Positions 43,149-54,758 of a stretch of DNA of 64,000 nucleotides are shown piece after piece. The stretch lies in the NCBI GenBank assembly GCA_964017185.1, contig OZ024880.1, positions 31,958,329 to 32,022,328 of the forward strand, read 5' to 3'. Made by a program: the position numbers and the translations under genes. Numbering within the stretch: position 1 is the first letter of the stretch; each line of letters starts with the position of its first letter. The notes under the pieces are model-generated. The model worked only from the letters and a program-made list of their open reading frames with translations. It ran no database searches and was not told where the DNA came from. The DNA comes from Rugalucina vietnamica. Its lineage: Eukaryota > Mollusca > Bivalvia > Lucinida > Lucinidae.

Positions 43149-43368
43149 GATGTATAAGATCACCTTTAGCATGTGCGTATTTGGCCAAGTATGCTTTGTA
43201 AAATTCCAATGTGGTATGTTGGAACTGGAGATAGCGTGTCAAATAGCCACAAAGAATGCTTCAATTATCCAAATTATTGAACACTGAATCAGTTAAAAAT
43301 ACAATTATCTTGAACTGGGCGAAGCATGATTGATTTCTAGTTAAAATAGGATGGAAAACATATAATCA

Positions 43369-43597
43369 TGTGCATGAGAAAACCAGATTTTGGGGTTCCG
43401 AACAGGTCAGACACAAACCGGGCTGTACAGCCACAGTTGATGGATAGAAGCCTGAAACTTTGGATACAAGTAGAAGAGGAATAATACTATCCGTGTGGCG
43501 AAAACAAAGGCGCTGATCAGCTGTGCAGTTACTGCACAGCTGATCTGTGTCTTTGTTTTCGCATATGCAAATCGTTGGTTTTCTCATGCGAAGGCTC
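43369..43597 (+). repeat. Family A MITE, copy 19
   Basis: Stem tip TGTGCAGTTACTGCACA is perfectly palindromic. The right end is CGAAGGCTC. Confidence 0.88.
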
Positions 43598-44561
43598 AAT
43601 TATAACATAAGACGCTGCTTTAAAAATAATGCATGTTCATCGGTCAGCTAAAATTCAGGCAGAAATTTATATTTTTTCTGAAATATCATGTGTCTGCCAT
43701 AGTTTGGGTTCTAGTGTTTCATTTTAATTTCGGTAATCACTAAAAATGTCATTAAGGAAAAAGACAAGAATTAACTTGTTCAAATAGTCCTGATTCCAAT
43801 TTAATATATCCCATTTTCATTAAGCTGCGAAAAATTACCTATGTCTACGCAAGAATGAATAATTTTAATATGGTCTTTTGTGAGTTGTAACTTTCGATTA
43901 TGAGAAAACTTATCAGCCGAACGCTAGCCAAGATTAAGCGACTTAAAATATTGAAATTGTATTAGCATAACTTGTTTAGATAAACTGCTTTAATAAACAT
44001 ACTTAAATTTTATTAATGAAAAATCGGACCAAGAGTATATTTGAAGGTTAATATAAAGGCATCAAGCAACAACAGTAAATTGAAAACACAATGAAAAATT
44101 CCTTATTTACACATTTCGATATCATGGTTGAACCTGGACGTGCTTCAATGGCAGCGAAGAAACTTTAATGATAATTTTGTCAAACAAAACTTTCATAATC
44201 CACATTTTCTGACTGGATATTTCCAGAACGCCTAATCAAGAACGCCTGTTCAAGTACAATTTCAGCTCCTTAAAATCAACAGGAGAAAGGGCGCGGCTTT
44301 TTCGTATGAAAATCACAAATTAATCAAGTTGAATGTAGTATAGGCTATTAAAATTTTGAGAGGTTTCTATAATACCAGTATTAAAGTTGCATTCCAACGA
44401 AGGCAAGGAAGCGAATTTCAAATTGTACAAGAGTGTTTTAAATAAAACTGAAAATTTAGATTATATATCAGATTTGTGACAGAACTTGATGTATTAAGTT
44501 AAAGTTTTCATAGAACGCTTTCACAGCCATACATAAGAATTGCAGAATATAATAATAAAAT
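43598..44561. other. Gene-free AT-rich stretch
   Basis: Nearly 1 kb without a repeat end, RNA gene or protein-like frame. It is one of the few long stretches free of recognisable elements. Confidence 0.6.
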
Positions 44562-44796
44562 GAGCCGCATCGTGAGAAAACTGGATTTTTGCCTAGGCGA
44601 AAACAAAGGCGCAGATCAGCTTCGCGGTAACCGCGAAGCTGATCAGCGCCTTTGTTTTCGCTACTCGGATAGTACAATTCCTCTTCTACTTAAATCCGAA
44701 ATTTCAAGCTTCTAGCTCTTTTCTGAGCTTGTACAGGCCGGTTTGTGTCAGACCTGGTCGGAACCCCAAATTGTTGGTTTTCTCATGCACAGGCTC
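44562..44796 (-). repeat. Family A MITE, copy 20
   Basis: Stem tip TTCGCGGTAACCGCGAA is perfectly palindromic, a fourth tip sequence. Confidence 0.92.
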
Positions 44797-44906
44797 TTAT
44801 CCAAGTAAGCAATAATCAGTCATTAAGCAATGGACGATCGCTTCTTTTGGTACTGAAAGGCCGGTAAGCTACGCAAGGTTCTGAATCCCTCTCCCACACG
44901 GACCAA

Positions 44907-45095
44907 CATCACGAAAACACGCCCATGATACAGATGTAAAAAAAATGATATATTTCTTATTTGGTCAAAACTTAGATTGTGGGTACATGTTCTAACGAGT
45001 ACCCAAAATCTGTCTTGGAATTAAAATAAGAAAACTATTTATACCCTTATAAATCAAAGTTTTACTATAAAAGTGGGGTATAAGGGAGTAGTGAT
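44907..45095. repeat. Family E MITE, copy 5
   Basis: The left end ATCACGAAAACACGCCCATG is kept and the inner pair around GGGTACATGTTCTAACGAG is short. The right end is degraded. Confidence 0.65.
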
Positions 45096-45541
45096 TTCAG
45101 AATATTGCATTGACGTAGAATACTATTTTTATAATGTCGAATTCTGGAATGGATATTAAAATCACAGGTTCACAGTGGTTCAACAGCATAAAATTTCAAT
45201 TGCGGTGAATGAAATAATACGGCCTAAATATTAAACAGGTTAAATCAATTGTTTATTTGTCCGGTTTCACAAGTTTACAATAAGCTATTCATTAACACAA
45301 TACAAAGCTAACTTAAACCCAACCTTCAAGGCACCTACAAAATTTCAGTCAAGCAATTTTAATACGAAATCCTTAAGGATTGTCCGAGATTTTTGAAATT
45401 ATTGCCAAGCCATTGAAATTCGCATTACTGTCCATTAAACAGCTACGTTCATGTCGGACGGTCGCTTCACTTTCGCGTCATTTCATCCCAAAATAATTTT
45501 CCAAGCATAGACAGTCTTGCATAGCCGCTTTAGTGGGCATT
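45096..45541. other. Gene-free stretch
   Basis: It includes a SINE-tail-like GTTCATGTCGGACGGTCGC at about 45449. Nothing else is recognised. Confidence 0.4.
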
Positions 45542-45732
45542 CCATTACGAAAACACGCAACATGCAACATAGAGAAAATTTTTCAGCTGTAAAAATGAAA
45601 ATTTTTTATTTGCGATTTTTTTTATTAATATTTTCTGCATTTTTGCTCAATGTATATCCCATTACACCCCAGTTTTACTATATAAAATCGGGGTTGAAGG
45701 GGTATACCTTTCATTGACATATTTTCCTGATG
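45542..45732. repeat. Family E MITE, copy 6 (centre lost)
   Basis: The ends CATTACGAAAACACGC and CATTGACATATTTTCCTGAT are present. The middle including the GC palindrome is deleted. Confidence 0.65.
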
Positions 45733-45831
45733 TAAGCGCTAAGCAGTGCTGAACTCAGATGGTCAGTCAGGTGGCAGGAGGTCGTCGAAATCGACTAGCC
45801 ATCAGCAGCAACTGCTAGGGGAACATTAAAT

Positions 45832-46066
45832 GAGCATGTGCGCGAGAAAACCAACAATTTGGGTTTCCGATCAGGTCCGACACAAACCGGGCTGTACAGC
45901 CACAGAAGATGGTTAGAGGCAGGAAATTTTGGATTTAGAAAGTAGAGGAATTGTATTATCCGTGTAGCGCAAACAAAGGCGCTGATCAGCTTCGCAGTAA
46001 CTGCGAAGCTGATCTGCGCCTTTGTTTTCGCCTATGCAGGTTGTTGGTTTTCCCATGCGGTTCCTC
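45832..46066 (+). repeat. Family A MITE, copy 21
   Basis: Stem tip TTCGCAGTAACTGCGAA is perfectly palindromic. AAAT lies just outside both ends. Confidence 0.92.
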
Positions 46067-46552
46067 AAATAAGATTTCGGCGACTGAACGTAAAGATGGG
46101 AATAGCTAGCCATTTACACGGAATATGAACATACTTTGATTTACTGAAACTATAAAATACTGAAACTATAAAACTTGCTCTAAACTACTTTTAAATGCCG
46201 ATAAATGATCTTGTATAAACCTGCAATAATTTTGAACATAAGTGTAATGGAGTGAATATAATTTTCAAAATAATACTTACCCGAAGATCGAATTACGGTT
46301 TTCAAATATTTTTATGAACCCGATATCCTATCATTTTTCTTCAACAATGATAATTAATGATAATTGCATATTTTCAATTCAGTCCTCGTTTTGATTTTAT
46401 CTACAATTATTAAAGCACAACTTTGTAAAAAGTGATGGTCATCCATACAAAAACAGAATATTGAGCTGTTGATTTTAGATCAATATCTCGACAAGTTCAG
46501 ACAAAATACTTGAAAGGTTAATAAAAACACCGGCCACTGTAAATATAGAAAT
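46067..46552. other. Gene-free AT-rich stretch
   Basis: No feature recognised. Confidence 0.5.
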
Positions 46553-46786
46553 GAGCCACCACATGGCAAAACCAACAATCTGCACAGGCGAAAACAAAGG
46601 CGCAGATCAGCTTCGCAGTAACTGCGAAGCTGATCAGCGCCTTTGTTTTCGCAACTCGGATAGTACAATTCTTCTTCTGCTTAAATCCGAAATTTCATGC
46701 TTCTAGCTCTTTTCTGTGCTTGTACAGGTCGGTTTGTGTCGGACCTGTTCGGAAACCACATTGTTGGTTTTCCCACGAGGCGGCTC
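46553..46786 (-). repeat. Family A MITE, copy 22
   Basis: Stem tip TTCGCAGTAACTGCGAA, as in copy 21 but inverted in orientation. The right end is GAGGCGGCTC. Confidence 0.92.
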
Positions 46787-47397
46787 AGATTATTATGCCA
46801 ATCAATCAGTGTTCAAACTTACTAAACCGAAAATCTCTGATAAGTGTATTGAAAGCTTATTTACGATTTGGCGAGCCTAGTTCAGCAGAAAAGTCAGGAA
46901 AACAGGTAGACTTGAATGATTTTGGCACCACCGCGAACACAAGTCGGATTTTCCTGCCACACCCAGTGTTATAAAGCATTTTCATTTCTTAGCAATCTGA
47001 AAAATTATCAATGCAAAAAGTATAGAATTTGGTCAAAATCAAAGACAATTCCAAGCCGAAATCTTTAAATCAGTTAAGTTTATTAAGCCCATTTGTTAAA
47101 TTGTGGACAGGATTAACTTCATGTTCAGTTGAATTGAGCATGAAAAATGTTTACTAATCTCTCAGACTCTAGGTCATGGTATGCTAGTATTTTTCACGGC
47201 ACAGCTCATTTATGGAGTTCGATATCTAATATTTTGAGTGCCCTTTGACACAATGAAAGACCATCAAAGTCAATATAGGCATTGTGGAGCGCCCTTGAAA
47301 ATCGATAGGTTTGCATAGTTGATGAATTGTCCGCAAATAAATGCGATATCATCACCATGCGAAAAGGGTGCCTACAGAGAACAAATGTCCAAAGGTC
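46787..47397. other. Gene-free stretch with family B fragment
   Basis: 47113-47150 holds CATGTTCAGTTGAATTGAGC, a decayed family B end. The rest is unassigned. Confidence 0.4.
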
Positions 47398-47640
47398 AAA
47401 AAAACTTTTTATGCTCAGCTCAGCTGAGACTAGAAATTATCCTGCTCATAAATGTTAAAATGCCAACAATAATAAAATGCCAACAATTGTTGGCATTTTA
47501 ACATTTATTAGCAGGATAAATTACAGGCTTTGGTGGTATAAACCTGAAGTTTCAATTTATCTGGGCTATTTCAGTATTTTTGAGCAGTTTAAATTTCATG
47601 CTCAGTTTAGTTGAGCATGAAGTTTTATAACCTCAGCACC
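47398..47640. repeat. Family B palindromic MITE, copy 3
   Basis: The centre contains a duplicated AAAATGCCAACAAT. The arms ATGCTCAGCTCAGCTGAG and TTAGTTGAGCATGAAG are inverted. Confidence 0.85.
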
Positions 47641-47689
47641 AGGTTTCCACTCACAACTGAACTTTACTGGAGAAGCCCCCTGGATCTTA

Positions 47690-48430
47690 CTTGACACTGT
47701 GACCTGTATATGCCTTATATCTTGACATTTTTTATAGTTTCATACTTCTTTCAGATTATGCCAGACCTTTGCCCCCAAAGTACTTATAGGTCACTGTGAC
47801 CTAAATTCATGGTTCATTGATTTTGCATTAATATCTTCATCACTCAGTATATGAGCATACTTCTTTCATAAAATGAGTATGACCAGACCTTTGGCCCAAC
47901 AGTAGTCTTAAGGTCACTGTGATCAAATTCCATGATTCTGTGATTGTACCTTATATTTGGACACTTTAGTATATTCATACTTCTTTCTTATTAGGAGTAA
48001 GACCAGACCTTTGACACTTCTTTCAGATTACAACTGTATGAATATGACCTGACCTTTGACCCCAAAATAGTCATAGGTCACTGTGACCTAACTTCATGGT
48101 TCGGTTATTTGGCTTTATATCTCAACACCCATTGGGTATATGATCATACTTTTTTCACATTATGAGTGAGTATGACAAGACAGTTGATCCCAAAGTAGTT
48201 ATAGGTCATATAGGTCACTGTGACCTATTTTCATGGTTCATTTTTTTTTTCCCAACACTCGTTGGGCATATGATCATACGTCTTTCACATAATTGAGCAG
48301 TATGACAAGACCTTTGACCCAAAGTGCTTATAGGTCAGTGTGACCTAATTTCATGGTTCATCGATCTCAATATTCAATTGGTGTATGAACATACTTCTTT
48401 CACACTATGAGTGAGACCATTAATCCTGAG
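47690..48430. repeat. Tandem array carrying AGGTCA inverted repeats
   Basis: About six degenerate units of 120-165 bp follow the pattern CATACTTCTTTCA, ATGAGTATGACCAGACC, TTTGACCC, then AGGTCACTGTGACCT. The perfect or near-perfect IR3 core lies at 47788, 48075, 48212 and 48332, with weaker versions at 47692 and 47911. The array lies exactly between two family B copies. Confidence 0.8.
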
Positions 48431-48540
48431 GTAGTTTTAGCACTGAAATCATTTTTCAATAAAATTCAAACAGAATAGCCCCAGACAGGAAGCTTCACAT
48501 TTGGGGCTGTTTACCTTTGTTTCATAATTAGGACACCCAG

Positions 48541-48765
48541 CCCTATGGTTATAAAACTTTTTTCATGCTCAGCTCAGCTGAGACTAAAATTCATCCAGCT
48601 CTTAAATGTTAAAATGCAAACAAGCTATTGGCAGGATAAATTACATGCTTTGGCATTCTAAACCTGAAATTTCAATTTATTTGGGCTATTTCAGTATTTA
48701 TGAGCACTTTAAATTTCATGCTCAGCAGAGTTGAGCATGAAAAAAGTTTTGTAACCTCGGGACCA
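48541..48765. repeat. Family B palindromic MITE, copy 4
   Basis: The central hairpin is partly deleted (only AAATGTTAAAATGCAAACAA is left). Outer arms are kept, including CTCAGCTCAGCTGAGAC and GTAACCTCGGGACC. Confidence 0.8.
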
Positions 48766-49546
48766 GAATATATGGAAAGAGCAAAAATAAAAAAGTCAAC
48801 AGTTTTTATCTTCAGTGTTTATTTCTTAACAAAAGTAAGCATACAAAAGGCTAACAATAGAATGACAATCTTCATGTATCCAACATGATCAATTATAATT
48901 AGAAAAAAAAAAAAATAGGCAAAAACATTTATGAGACTTATTTGTTCATAATCTGCATTTGTTGATCATTCACAAAGTTCAGATAAATATTAATTAACAG
49001 ATCAATAAATGACTGACCATAAAACTCTTTGCCATGCTACATACCACATACTACATATTTCTTAGTTCTATCTCTTTAATACACAGTTTTGTATGTTTGT
49101 TTAGTGGATACATCAATGGTCAACCACAATATCATTGCCAAACGAAATGAATTTTAATTTTTTTTTGGAAAGGTCAGTTATTCTAGCCACACTGCACCTT
49201 GGCAAACCTCCCAGAAGCAGGTCACCAATACTAGATGCACATTTCTTTCAACACATACAGACAAACACTCTTTTCTGAATCATGGGTGGAAGATCGCAGG
49301 ACCCAAAACTTCATGAAAGACGAGGGGGTGTGTTTTTTTGTGAATTGAATGTAACTAATTAATTTCTTTGCGAATTAAATGTAAATAATCAAGCTATTGG
49401 TCCGCCTGTTTAACATATTTCACTATTATAGAATTGAAGTTTCTCTACATGTAAATTATAATGCTGTTATTTACTGTCAGGGTAAACTACTTGATTGAAT
49501 GTACAACATATAGTGCTCGAATAATGATGGTGCTATACAAATGAGT
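48766..49546. other. Gene-free stretch
   Basis: It contains an A-run at 48903-48913. 49186-49260 resembles 63140-63200 (TCACCAATACTAGATGCACA versus TCACCAGTATTGAATGCACA), so an unnamed repeat is shared. No gene. Confidence 0.45.
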
Positions 49547-49783
49547 GAGCCGCCGCATGGGAAAACCATGGGAAAACCACAATCTGCAAAGGCGAAAACA
49601 AAGGCGCAGATCAGCTTCGCAGTAGCTGCCAAGCTGATCAGCACCTTTGTTTTCGTTACGCAGATAATACAAGTCCTCTACTTTCTAAATCCAAAATTTC
49701 CAGCCTCTATCCATCTGTGACTGTACAGCCCGGTTTGTGTCGGACCTGGTCGGAACCCAAATTGTTGGTTTTCTCAAGCATGG
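49547..49783 (-). repeat. Family A MITE, copy 23
   Basis: Stem tip TTCGCAGTAGCTGCCAA carries two mismatches. GGGAAAACCAT is duplicated next to the left end. Confidence 0.88.
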
Positions 49784-49904
49784 TATTCCAAAATGTTCAA
49801 ATGGTGTCAGAATGTTAAAAAGAAGAAGCATTTATAGGTGGTCCCAAATTTCATGGAAAAACATCAATTTACAAAACATATTGTACAAATAGGCTGCACA
49901 TACT

Positions 49905-50080
49905 TGGTTGAGTTAGGGCTTAATGTCCCAGTCAACATTTTTCTGTCATGTTTGAACATAACCAGAGTTTTCTGGTAATACCATTAATTATGCAGTGTAA
50001 TATTAAGCCATGTAAACCAAAAACACCAGAGACAAAACAAGCAGAGGGACAGCAGAGGTTCAATTCTAGACTGACTAGAT
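49905..50080 (-). mobile_element. tRNA-headed SINE fragment (family S1)
   Basis: GGGCTTAATGTCCCAGTCAA and TTTTTCTGTCATG match the tails at 6.0 and 15.5 kb. The tRNA head is poorly kept. Confidence 0.5.
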
Positions 50081-50233
50081 TCATAAAATTACATAGAGGA
50101 CATTGACTTGATAGCAAACTTATCAAACAAAAGTATTGGGACAATTAATTTGAAGTTATATGGTGACCTTTTTCTCATTTTCCAAGCAATGCATTTTATG
50201 TTGTGAATATAATTTCTTAGGCACCCAGCATTC

Positions 50234-50455
50234 GAGCTGCGGCGTGAGAAAACCGGATTTTGGCATATGCCAAAACAAAGGTGCAGATCAGCTGTGTAGT
50301 AACTGCACAGCTGATCTGAGCCAGTTTTTGCTACATGAAAATTAAAATCCCTCTTCTTCTTAAATCTGAAATTTCATGCTCTAGCATTCTTCTGTAACTG
50401 TACAGATAAGTTTGTGTCAGATATCCCAAAGACTGGTTTTCTGGCGTTGCGTCTC
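50234..50455 (-). repeat. Family A MITE, copy 24
   Basis: The stem is of the TGTG class with decay (TGTGTAGTAACTGCACA). Outer ends GAGCTGCGGCGTG and TTGCGTCTC. Confidence 0.85.
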
Positions 50456-50526
50456 ATTTGAAAACACAGTCCCGATCACCCAGCCAATGAGGTCAGAGAA
50501 CTTATCTTGGTCATTGCCTGCAGTAC

Positions 50527-50588
50527 CTTTGGGGGTGCAGATAGCTTCGTTTGCTTCACAAAAGTCAGTCCTGGCAATTCCCTTGGGC
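50527..50588 (-). other. Possible orphan exon
   Basis: Between acceptor CCACATCCCACTCCCAG and donor GTACTG on the minus strand lie 62 bp. The open frame reads PKGIARTDFCEANEAICTPK, in phase 1 at both sides. The frame stays open past the donor (DKFSDLIGWVIGTVFSN). Sequence and splice signals look real, but no partner exon or family was recognised. Confidence 0.3.
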
Positions 50589-50830
50589 CTGGGAGTGGGA
50601 TGTGGTTAGCGCATTATGAGTTCTTATAGCTCTTATGAATAAATTGCCCAATTGAAGCAGACATAACAGTTAGAGGACAAGTACGCTTGAAGACATACTG
50701 CAATATAAAACTGGACAAGTATAATGTAGTTATGTATCATACACAATAGCTGTACCTAGCAGCACCCTGTAGAAGCAACGACATAAAAAACATATCACAT
50801 TTTCTTTCATATTGATTGCCATTTATACTT

Positions 50831-51150
50831 TTATATAATGCACCAGTCATTTGTAACTGCTGCCCCCATACCTACGGGGAAGGGTGGGGGATAGCCGGGC
50901 TAAAGTGCAGGGCAGTTACTTTTCGAGTGTCCTCCCAGTGCAGGGGAAATGACAGGGTTTTGACATTAGGATCCTTACCCCAGGGAGATTTTGAATTGCG
51001 AAGGGTGGGGCAAAGAGCTAAGTTTTGACCTCCAGTTTGCCCCCTGGGGGTGGGGCTCATGGCAGGGCACTGAAAGCAGAAAAGTCATAATCTCCGCCCT
51101 TCCCCGTCGGTGGGGGAGCAGTGGTTACAAATGACTGGTGCATATAATAA
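50831..51150. repeat. Family C MITE, copy 1
   Basis: Terminal inverted repeats of about 37 bp: AATGCACCAGTCATTTGTAAC and GTTACAAATGACTGGTGCAT. The interior is GC-richer and non-coding. A third, partial copy is at 55546-55581. Confidence 0.8.
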
Positions 51151-51260
51151 CCGACATAAGCACAGTAAAACATATAGACAAGAAAACCCTCAGCCTGCTT
51201 TTGTTTATGTGAACAACAGCAAAGGCACAGAATCATGCTTGCTGTTCTGTATAAAACCCG

Positions 51261-51391
51261 CCATGCCCATATATGGAAAAAATCCTTCAAAAATCTTCTC
51301 CAGAACCTGTGGACTGATTTCAATGAAATCAGTCCACCGGTTCTGGAGAAGATGATTTTTGAAGGGTTTTTTTTCCCATATATGGGCATGG
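51261..51391. repeat. Long hairpin, 131 bp
   Basis: The outer sequence CCATGCCCATATATGG pairs with CCATATATGGGCATGG. Pairing continues through AAAATCTTCTCCAGAACC to the tip TGATTTCAATGAAATCA with few mismatches. The GGTTCTGGAGAAGA part also occurs in the 453-bp units at 59-61 kb. Confidence 0.85.
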
Positions 51392-52489
51392 CAACTTCAT
51401 AGCTTTGTATACACATGGGTTGCGAAGGTTAGAATCCTCAAAGCCATATTACTCACAACAGGGATCATATCTTGTCTATTTTATGATACAATTTTGTGAA
51501 ATATACCTTGCACATTCAGCATATAGGAAATAGCCAGTATGTTTCAATACCCTAAATAGCATATTGAATGGAGAATTTAATAGATGACATACTCATCAGT
51601 TACAATGCACACATTCAAAATTTCACTTTGGCATTACTTTATCGCTCTACTCATAACTATGGATTTATGACTTTTCTCATGAAAGTGTCTGCGAAGCAAA
51701 AGGCAAACAACATAGGTTGGACAGTGTGGTATATGGCATATCTCTTCTGGATAATGCTATTTAGTTATACTGATTTAGACAATACCTTCTATGTCCCTGG
51801 ACTTTTGTTCATGTAATGATGGAAAATTCCCACCGGAAAGAAACTATGGCAGTTTTTAGGGATTCAATACATATACTGGCATATTTTTGTGAACAAGACA
51901 TTACTGACAAAAATGATCAATGGTAATAATCTTACGACTGACTACAATGAAACATAACGCGTCAAGACATTATCAATACATAAACTTACGGAATGTTTTG
52001 ACTTTGGAATTTTCTGAAATATCTTGAGGCCAGATTTCAAAGGATATTTATTAAAACACTCAAACAAGCAGAATTTTGCTAAAAATTCAACACAATTTTA
52101 GTTCAAATTAACAGTGAATGCAAATGCAGCTACTCTTGTGTTTGTTATTTTTATGCCAAATGATTTTGAGGATTGTTTTTAAATAAACAAAACTAACCCC
52201 AAATACCCTATCTATCTGGCCTTTAGACGAATACCCGTTATTTTCAATATGTCCCTCTCCATAATAGGAAAGATAAGACAAATGTATGTTTTATCTATGT
52301 GGAGCGTTATAATGAATGATCATCAATTCAAACTGTCTTATTGGTAAGTTTGACGAGTGCAAATGGTAGAATGCTGGTTCATAAATCGATGATTTTCTAA
52401 ATGAGCCGTAGTTGCATACGACGGAAACACTTCGAATTCGAGTTAAAAAGCTAGTTGATTTACAACAAGATACAAATGAAGGTTTTAAT
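51392..52489. other. Gene-free AT-rich stretch
   Basis: The 82-codon frame at 51568-51816 is hydrophobic and AT-driven with no recognisable family, so I do not call it a gene. Confidence 0.5.
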
Positions 52490-52683
52490 GAGATGGGTCA
52501 TCATGAGAAAACCAGATTTCTGCATATGTGAAAACAATGGCGCAGATCTAAATGGATAGTACAATCCCCCTTCTTTTTAAATCCAAAATTTCAAGCTTTT
52601 CGCCACCTTCTGTGACTGTACATGCCACTTTGTGTCAGACGTATTCGGTAACCTTGAAGATCGGTTTTCTCGCATCGCCGCTC
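52490..52683 (-). repeat. Family A MITE, copy 25 (stem deleted)
   Basis: The hairpin is almost absent; the arm ATTTCAAGCTTTTCGCC and ends are still recognisable. Confidence 0.75.
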
Positions 52684-53224
52684 CGATCATAACGAGCGCA
52701 AAAATGAGATTCTGGTTATCAATATTAAACTAAAAGTAAATAAATGTAAATACATGGAGATTTAGCATTACCAATGGAAGCTTGAATATTGAATAAATAA
52801 GTAAGGCAACAAGAAACACATTTACCCGCTTTTAAAACTTGAAATTAAAAATGAAACAAAATAATACATTAATCTTGGAGACAGAGAAATAAATTAGAAT
52901 AATACAAAAATGAAAATACAATATGGAAATAAAAATTAATGAAAATACAATATGGAAATAAATGAATATACAATACAAAATCAAAATGTAATGAATGCAG
53001 TTGGAGACAGATTCTTTAATGCTTCTAAATACTTTTTATTGGCTGTTGAGTTTAACTGAAACTTGAGCCAGTGTGTCACAAATTTAAACTATTTGAATTC
53101 AGCAATGACATAGACCACAATGGGCACTTAAGGATCCGCCTGACAAGTCTTTGGAGAGGACTTGAGAAAAAGCAGCTTTGCGCACCATTAGAATGTACTT
53201 GTTTAGTTAGCTTTGGGATTACTC
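52684..53224. other. Gene-free low-complexity stretch
   Basis: 52905-52980 is A-rich with repeated AAAATACAATATGGAAATAA. No gene seen. Confidence 0.5.
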
Positions 53225-53455
53225 TTTCTCCTTGTGGAGCGGACTGGTGCAGTCGGTAGCGCATCGGACTTTGGGCCGACAGGTCCCCAGTTCGATCCCC
53301 GTCCGGGGCGAGTTGAGCAAGTCACATTTCCACAGCTCAGTGTATATAGTGTACATATGTTCTTAAGATAGTCACAATAAAAGCTCTACAGAGCTTATGT
53401 TAGTTGTTGAAGTATGAAGCGACTTTAAATAAACATCATTATTATTGTTGGAAGA
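53225..53455 (+). mobile_element. tRNA-headed SINE (family S3)
   Basis: The head GGACTGGTGCAGTCGGTAGC (box A) and CCAGTTCGATCCCC (box B) are followed by an unrelated body and the 3' end AAATAAACATCATTATTATT. The anticodon loop and acceptor stem do not pair as in a working tRNA. Confidence 0.7.
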
Positions 53456-54511
53456 CTGATTCAGACAAGTCAGGTGCCCAGGCAAATCAGTCCAATACAG
53501 ACAAACACCAAATCATACATTTACACTGGATGATAGGTGCAAATGCCAAAACATCATACAAATAAATTTGAGACAGCCAAATCGAATACCCGATAAGATC
53601 AGACTTGAGCATGTGTTAATATACATCTATATTCTTATTCTTTTAACAGAAATTGAAACAATTATCAATAAGTGGTATAAATTTTTTACGGTAGTGAGCT
53701 GATAAAATTGTGCTAGCTACCCTGTAAATTGGTAATAACAAAAAAAAAATCTTTGAAAACAAATAAGACCCTGTAATTCCTATTAAAACATGAAGGGATA
53801 ATGAAATGTCTTGCACATCTGCTTGTGACTCCCTTTTTCATGGCCATTTTCTGTGAAATAATCTTTCCTTGTTACATGTGTATTTTGTGTTATTTGGTGA
53901 ATTATGTGGAAAAATATATTACCATATTCATTCTAATTAGCACACATGCTCCAATAAGCACACATCCTGGTCGTTTCCGAAAATCATGAGCATATGCACA
54001 CACTATTTGACTGGCCTGTTGGTATTTTGTACCAAATGTGCACACTAATGCTGTATTAACCACATTTAAACCTATCCTTGGATGATGGAACACTATTCTG
54101 CGACAATTGCAACACTTAAATGACAAATCATTTACATTTTTGACGTGGTAGTTTCAGAAGTTTGTGTGTTGTTTTCTTAAGTAGTGTGCGTTTAGAAAGA
54201 TATAGTTTTACCTTAACTTTTTTCTTTTAATTTAGTGCACTGTGCGCTAATTAGAATGAACATAGTACTTTTGACAGCAAGAAACATATCTGTAAAATCT
54301 TTTTTTAAATAAACAGCTTGTGGTGTATTATGTTGCACTAAGTTTATGTAAATCATAGAAAAATTGAACCTATGTTTATCCAGTCTCTTTGATAACTTGT
54401 TCTTGTATAGCTGAGACATCGACCAGCAGCACAAATTGGCGAGCACTATCTTAGCAGCAGCTATTTATAAGCAGACCATGCTAAGTTCTGTGAGGAACTT
54501 GAAGAAGTAAG
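53456..54511. other. Gene-free stretch downstream of DIXDC1
   Basis: It probably includes the end of the DIXDC1 3' untranslated region on its right side. No repeat end or coding frame is supported. Confidence 0.45.
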
Positions 54512-54683
54512 AGGGCAGTGCTAGAAAACTTCACCTAGCCCTTCTCTTATAAGAGGGTGGCACTAGTGCTAGAAAACTTCACCTTGTCCGTCTCTTTTAA
54601 GAGGGTGGCACTAGTGCTATAAAACTTCACCTGGCCCTTCTAAGAGGGTGGCACTAGTGCTAGAAAACTTGATCTAGCCTTGT
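54512..54683 (-). repeat. Tandem repeat in DIXDC1 3' untranslated region
   Basis: Four units of about 42-48 bp share AGAGGGTGGCACTAGTGCTA and AAAACTTCACCT (plus-strand reading). The array begins one base beyond the DIXDC1 stop codon. Confidence 0.8.
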
Positions 54684-54758
54684 CTAGCCTGTGTCTTGTT
54701 CTATCCAGGCCACAATCTTGCCCTCCCAGCCTGGTATCACTGCATCTTCATTGGATAT
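54684..54758 (-). CDS. DIXDC1: DIXDC1 last coding exon
   Basis: After acceptor CTATTTATAG come 25 codons including the stop, [20 protein letters not shown] and then QDTG. This is the final beta strand region of the DIX domain. Phase 0 junction with the exon at 55176. Confidence 0.93.
   Translation of the reverse strand: MSNEDAVIPGWEGKIVAWIEQDTG

Noticed and set aside
51568-51816. 82-residue hydrophobic frame as a membrane protein
   Set aside because: No recognisable family, AT-driven composition and no splice or promoter context.
53225-53310. Functional tRNA gene
   Set aside because: Boxes A and B are good, but the anticodon stem-loop and acceptor stem do not pair properly, and a SINE body follows.
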